From Trema orientale (Eukaryota > Streptophyta > Magnoliopsida > Rosales > Cannabaceae): a stretch of 64,000 bases of DNA. Of this stretch, positions 59,231-64,000 are shown one piece after another. The stretch covers positions 62,001-126,000 of the forward strand of contig JXTC01000387.1 of the NCBI GenBank assembly GCA_002914845.1, written 5' to 3'. Numbering within the stretch: position 1 is the stretch's first letter; each line of letters opens with the position of its first letter. Made by a program: the position numbers and the translations under genes. The notes under the pieces are model-generated. The model was not told the DNA's origin and ran no database searches. It worked only from the letters and a program-made list of their open reading frames with translations.

Positions 59231-61240
59231 TATTCTACTACATGCTTTCAACTTACACCTCGTGCCGTGAATTGACACCTTGTGCTTTTGATTCAACACA
59301 ATAGATTTGGCATAATTTCTCTCCCTTCTAAAGAGAGTGCTCTCTCACCCTGTAGCCTTCATAGCTCTGTTTCCTCTTCTCTTCTCTTAGCATGATACTT
59401 TCTCTACTAAGGAGAGGGATCTTTTTTCTCCCGGCTATGAGTTTTTTTTTTCTTTATCTTTTTTTATTTATTAATTCTTTTTTATTTACCAAATCTTCTT
59501 TTTATTTTGTGAATGTAGTTGTTTACATAGATCCGAAGGTATAGTGCTCTCAATACATTCAGATCTAGATTTGTGGCATTTTTGGTTGTATTTTAGTTTT
59601 TTTTTCTATTATTAGTGTGGTTGTCCTTTAGATTTGTATCATTTTGTATTTAGATCTAGAGATGTTATCTTTTATTGTTATTTTTGTGTATATTTTATTG
59701 TTATTCTTCTAAATCTGAAGCTTTCGAGAGTCAAACATGGAATATTTTGTGTGGCATTTACTGATAGACGGTGTGAAGAGATGACTGCTGTAGAGTCTAT
59801 TGATGGACACCTTGAAGGCATTCTGCCTGATAGCTCTAAAGATTTGTTTGGAGTTTTTTCTCGGTAAATGGGAGGTGGTATATTGTATTCATATTTCTTG
59901 TAATAAGAATATGATATCCTATAATCTTGTTTGGATTGGGGTGAAAGTAGTTTTGTTTGAGGGATACTTCTATTTTCTTTTAGAAGTTATTGTAGCTAAT
60001 TTGGCTAGTGATTAATTTAATTCCTTGAGGAGACTTTCAAAATTTTTTCTTGAGTATTAATTACAACGTATTTTTTCTTTTACCAATTCTTCGTTGTTTT
60101 ATTTCTTTTTTTTTTTCAATTTTTTATTTTAAAATTTTTTAGTCTTTTTTAATTAATTTTTGTGGTGAGAGAGAAACGACTTCATTAATACCATCCAATA
60201 TAAGGGAACGACACAAGTGCTAATGGGTTTTCACTTTTCACTTATCCATTGGTGATGGAAAAGCATATATGTATATATGTGTTTGCTTCAATTGGGACAT
60301 GAACTCGAATAAGCTAGCTCGTATCAATATATTCCTATTTTACCATTCTTTCAATTCATAGCAATAAGAAGGGAATAAAAAACTACAACCTTCCAATGTG
60401 ATCAAGTAGAACAAGTTTGTTTCCATTTGTGGAATAAGTGGTTTTGTACCTAACTTTACACCTTTTCTTTTTTCTGAATATAGACGGCTAAAGCTAAATT
60501 AAATACGAATATTGCGCACGAATTTAGTTACGTAATGGGTTTTATATTTTGGTAATATTTCTTTATTCCTTTTAATTACCTGATTCCACTTCACCAGTGA
60601 TATTGCATTATTAATTTTCTTTCGAGGAGTCAATTTGCACTAATTTACTACGACGTAGGTAAGTTATTTATTAAAAAAAAAAAACCAGTGATGTAAATTT
60701 AGAGATAGGAGGAGGGTTAAGAGGAAGAAAGAACGTAAATTTGAACAGTAAGTGTAATGCTCAAGAAATGTACATGATAATCTTGGAGAGCATTTTTTAA
60801 AACCCGAAAATAAACGTAAGTACTCCGGGAAAATCACTGAGACATTTCACAGACGGGTGTATTTTCTCCAACATTTAAGACGCACGAATGATCAGTAATT
60901 TTCTGAGAGTAGTCCGGGAGAAGAATAAAAAACCCCCTTTTTTTTTTTTTTTTTTTTTTTTCTTTTTTTAAAGTGAATGGTAGATGTAACATGCCTCACT
61001 ATATATGACTACTATTTGTAGATATATGACTGAGTATTGATTCGGGTTTGACCACAAGATCATAAAGAGAAGAGATTAGCTAGCTCGAAAAAATTTATAT
61101 AGACAACGAATTAGGTTGGTGCTGAATATGGACCACATCTAATCTAATTCCAAGTGCGCGTCTTTTTCTTCTTTTCCTTTTTCAAAAAGCTAGAAATGTA
61201 TTTTATATTCGTATTTTGGTGAGCATCATTTTAGTACGTA
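59231..61240. other. Intergenic DNA, probably retrotransposon leader and AT-rich spacer
   Basis: 59330-59760 has CT-rich and AGATCTAGATTTG sequence like a plant 5' leader with a T-rich intron, but no coding exon follows that I can recognise. 60937-60962 is a 20-plus T run. No RNA gene seen. Confidence 0.45.
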
Positions 61241-61248
61241 CTATTGCT

Positions 61249-61257
61249 TGTATATAA
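61249..61257 (+). promoter_or_regulatory. TATA box before a small open reading frame
   Basis: TATATAAAT lies about 90 bp upstream of the ATG at 61342, a standard distance for a plant promoter with a short leader. Confidence 0.5.
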
Positions 61258-61341
61258 ATGTCCGTATAACGTTTATGACTGATCCGCTAGACAACAAAAT
61301 ATAAAGAACTTCACCTAAAGAAAGTGATATTTTACATAGAA

Positions 61342-61596
61342 ATGTCAAGAGCACCAACTACCATTAGTAGTGCTACTACATCCACATGGTTACAGGTCAG
61401 TCTGGAAGCAGCACCGCCGAGCGTGCTTCGCTTAGAAAGAGGGCCAACTTTCCAGCGAAGACTGGATACCATTCAAGAAGAGAGGGAGGGATTTACTACT
61501 CCACATAGTGAACAAAACTATTGCAGTAATCATGCTAATCCGCCTGCCTTTGGTTTCCGTACTGCCAAATATGACGACTTTTGCAAACATGTGTAA
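61342..61596 (+). CDS. Small protein of unknown function, 84 residues
   Basis: I do not recognise this protein. The frame starts at ATG 61342 (MSRAPTTISSATTSTWLQ) and ends at TAA 61594-61596. Its second half is polar and looks protein-like: RLERGPTFQRRLDTIQEERE, then HANPPAFGFRTAKYDDFCKHV. There is no signal peptide, membrane segment or known motif; two Cys are present. The composition is not that of the AT-rich surroundings. A TATA box stands 90 bp upstream and AATAAA at about 61651 could serve polyadenylation. A GT after CAG at 61397 could also mark an intron, so the gene model is uncertain. It might be a plant-specific small peptide gene or chance. Confidence 0.5.
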   Translation: MSRAPTTISSATTSTWLQVSLEAAPPSVLRLERGPTFQRRLDTIQEEREGFTTPHSEQNYCSNHANPPAFGFRTAKYDDFCKHV

Positions 61597-61599
61597 GTT

Positions 61600-62301
61600 C
61601 TTGTTCCATACATGGTAATGCCTTGTATAATTTAGATTATATGTATCATACAATAAATAAGGCATATAAGCTACTTGGTTGTTTAAGTTCCTCGTCAATA
61701 ACAATATGTAGTGTTTCTTGTTTCGTGTTAAATGTTTGTAGTAAATTAAATAAAAAATCTTTTGTTTCCTATTAAATGTTTTCCCACTGGGAAAATACAG
61801 TCATCATGTTTTAACGGCACAGTGCGATGGTTGTTTTTGCTGCTTTTTTTTTTCGGGCTCTTTGTTGAGTTTTGAATTTTTTTGTATCTTTTCCTTCTTT
61901 TTTAATAAAATTATGGTTTAGAGTTATTTAGTGCGGAGATGTGTTTTCTTGGTGTCAACTTAGTTGGAATTCTTGAGTTATACTTGATGCTTTTTCTCTT
62001 TGCCAGAAAGAGTATCATTAAAAAAGTTAATTTAAAAAATTCTTATACCATACTTTAAGCAGCAAAAGAGTGGTCCAATGTCTTATAAGTTGATCAAAAG
62101 AACTTCTCAAAGTTGAGGTAAAAAGGGAAAACAAAGAAAAATAAAGAATGTACATGAGGTTTTTATTTCAAATGCTTTAAAAAATGCCGGTTGAGTTTAG
62201 CTTTCTCTTATTTCCTTTTTCTTTTTCTTTTGCTCTGAAAATTGGATCAGTTTAGCTTTTACTTACATGTGCTTGTAGTACCTGTTAATGTGGATTAGTC
62301 C
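61600..62301. other. AT-rich intergenic DNA
   Basis: The first 60 bases may be the 3' UTR of the small gene. No other feature is seen. Confidence 0.45.
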
Positions 62302-63333
62302 TGTCACGATCTAAAACTGGGGTTATTGGCAAAACGGGTATTTTATAAACCAGAAATCCCAAAATTTAGTTTTAGAAGTGTTTTAAAAGTTTTTAAAATT
62401 TGAGAATGTCCAAATTGCCATCAGAAAATATTTAGGAAAGCTATTCCCACAATTATATAACCACCCATTAAATATAGATTATAATAAAAATTGTCGCTCA
62501 AATCATGCATCATACATCCATCTCACACCACTGATGGGCATAAGTTATATAAACCAAGTTCGAAATGTATAGTTAATCCCTACATACCATAAATTAACCA
62601 AATTTCCTCCTCAAGTCACAATCCATAATCTATAGTAGGAAATTACTAAAAGTAAAGATAATAACTAGTAGGCCTCCATTACCTTTAACTATGACTTTTT
62701 GTCCAAGTCATACTGAGTACTACCTGAGGAAAAGAATGAGGGGAGGGGGTTAAGTTAACGCCTAGTTGAGAATCAATTATAAGTTTTTAATCATAAACAA
62801 GATACTTACTTTCAAAGTCCTGCATAGTTATTGACTTATTCAAACAGTTTATGGAAATCATCTTATAATTAGTACTCCAAATGTTCACTAGTTTCAAACT
62901 ATTATCAATCATATTTTCCAAAATAAGTACATATCGTTTAAGTCAAGCACATAACCATGAATACAATCAAGTAGCTAGTCCGAGGTGACTAATTGGAACA
63001 TCCCTATGTCCGAGCTATCTAAGTAGATGACCATATAAGTACTATATAGTCCAAACATCCAAATTGGATATCATATAAATCCATCAGCCAAGTATGAGGA
63101 AACAATACATACAATGCCATATGAGTGATAAGAATTTAGATATATACCATTTTCGACAAAATTATAAAATAAATCATGCAATATTTTTAATTGAATCGAG
63201 TTTAGTTCCAAAAACAAAGCTTTCAGATATTTCAAATTTTCTGGACATTTCGGCAGCATAACAACTATTTTTATAAAAATTCACAAATCATAATCCTGCA
63301 CAAACCGTGTTCAAAACAAATCTATGGCATACT
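62302..63333 (+). mobile_element. LTR fragment, probably Ty3/gypsy, TGTCACGATC start
   Basis: TGTCACGATCTAAAACTGGGGTTATTGGC matches the usual TGTCACGAC-type start of large chromovirus LTRs (Tekay/Del group). GAAAAGAATGAGGGGAGGGG near 62730 is also typical of them. It is cut at 63333 by an inverted family-A LTR. No coding part in the window. Confidence 0.5.
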
Positions 63334-64000
63334 TGCTAGTATTCCTTGGAATAAAATTCCCGAAAATATTTTCATAAAATCATTTATAAGAACACCATAG
63401 TTTTGTAAAATTCAGAAACGCAGCGGAATTGATTGTTTAAAATTTTTTTATTTACAAAACTTTTTTGATCGTGATCTAATAAAAATTAACTCTTGACCTA
63501 GACAAGAAAAATACCCGGATTTGCTCCACAATCTTCTCGTCTTCCTGTCTATTCTCGAAAGCCATTTGATTGATCCGGTAGGTGGTCACCTTCTTGATTC
63601 TTAATAAAGAGATCCGTAGACGAACAAGAAGACAATATTCTCGAACCGATTTCTCCAGGATGGCTAAAACACCAAGAATAGTGAATCCCTAGTGGTGGCC
63701 GATTTTCCTTTGCTCTCTCTCTTTCTCTCTGTATTTTGTGTGATACTCACTTCTCAAGGGAGTATTTTACGTGTAGTTCATGTTCTGTGCAGTTAGAGAA
63801 CTTTTATCTTAATTATAGAGAAATTAGTAAACCCTAATGGGCTTATTGGGCTCAACTGATCATCAGATAACTATTGGGCTTTAATTTGAGCTAGACAGGG
63901 GACCAGATGGATCCATAAAGCCCAAATTCTAATGGACCATATACCCACTATCATAATTAACTCTTAATCAGATAACTCTTAATTATGATTGGGCCTTGTC
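63334..64000 (-). mobile_element. Family-A LTR, minus strand, cut by right window edge
   Basis: The reverse complement follows 51880-52558 closely (GGGCCTTGT/CAAGGCCCAAT, CCCTGTCTAGCTC, TTGAGCCCAATAAG, AGAAGAC..GGAGC, GCTGCGTTTC) and ends ACTAGCA at 63334, with the canonical terminal CA preserved. The left half of the LTR lies beyond the window. Confidence 0.8.

Noticed and set aside
59634-60015. Two overlapping open frames of 71-77 residues after a leader-like region
   Set aside because: Composition follows the T-rich background and there is no motif or supported start.

Overview
The window is nuclear DNA of a flowering plant, most likely a eudicot. It is AT-rich. The genes have many short exons with GT-AG (one GC-AG) introns, and the intergenic DNA is filled with LTR retrotransposons, a LINE, hAT, CACTA and Harbinger elements and MITEs. 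The species cannot be named from the sequence.

Gene island (about 8.7-24.3 kb). Three recognisable genes lie here: (i) a seven-exon histidine-phosphotransfer (HPt/AHP-like) gene on +, 9189-13544, in which the phospho-accepting His is replaced by Leu and exon 4 appears to carry a one-base frameshift; (ii) a nine-coding-exon IQ-motif calmodulin-binding gene of the IQM family on +, 15899-20229, giving a 448-residue protein; (iii) a three-exon CCH-type copper chaperone on -, 24103-22466, giving 103 residues with an intact MxCxxC site and a charged C-terminal tail. A possible small gene of unknown function (84 residues, with a TATA box) lies alone at 61342-61596. Fragments of a decayed protein-kinase gene (CDPK-SnRK superfamily, two exons) are at 58405-58116 on -.

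Left flank (1-8.7 kb). A minus-strand LTR-retrotransposon remnant (tRNA-Met-type primer site at 4375-4386) is invaded by a 1.8-kb solo LTR (1698-3498, flanked by the 5-bp duplication CACTC). A second LTR of the same family (family A) runs off the left edge. The same LTR family recurs at 39264-52558 and, inverted, at 63334-64000.

Middle (24.4-37.2 kb). This stretch holds two copies of a MITE-like element full of TCGA-containing dyads, a long-TIR AT-rich element, a hairpin MITE, a decaying 39-bp tandem array, an hAT element with an 8-bp duplication that contains a second hAT-like element, and a decayed L1-type LINE on -.

Right half (37.2-56.2 kb). This is a four-level nest. A decayed Ty3/gypsy element with the TGGCGC-type primer site (38.3 to 56.1 kb) is split inside its RT/RNase H by a family-A LTR. 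That LTR contains CACTA-type DNA, and the CACTA-type DNA contains a young chromodomain Ty3/gypsy element (43849-49235, TSD TAATA, two 0.4-kb LTRs about 2% diverged, gag-pol broken by four stops and three frame changes). Another 1.6-kb insertion splits the outer element before its integrase. A minus-strand Ty1/copia integrase fragment, tandem repeats and further LTR pieces fill 56.2-64 kb.

Taken together, this is a small conserved gene island with signalling and metal-homeostasis genes, bordered by repeatedly invaded retrotransposon DNA. No new multi-gene system is evident. The most unusual items are the Leu-substituted HPt gene, the TCGA dyad element, the 39-bp array and the CACTA/LTR duplication.
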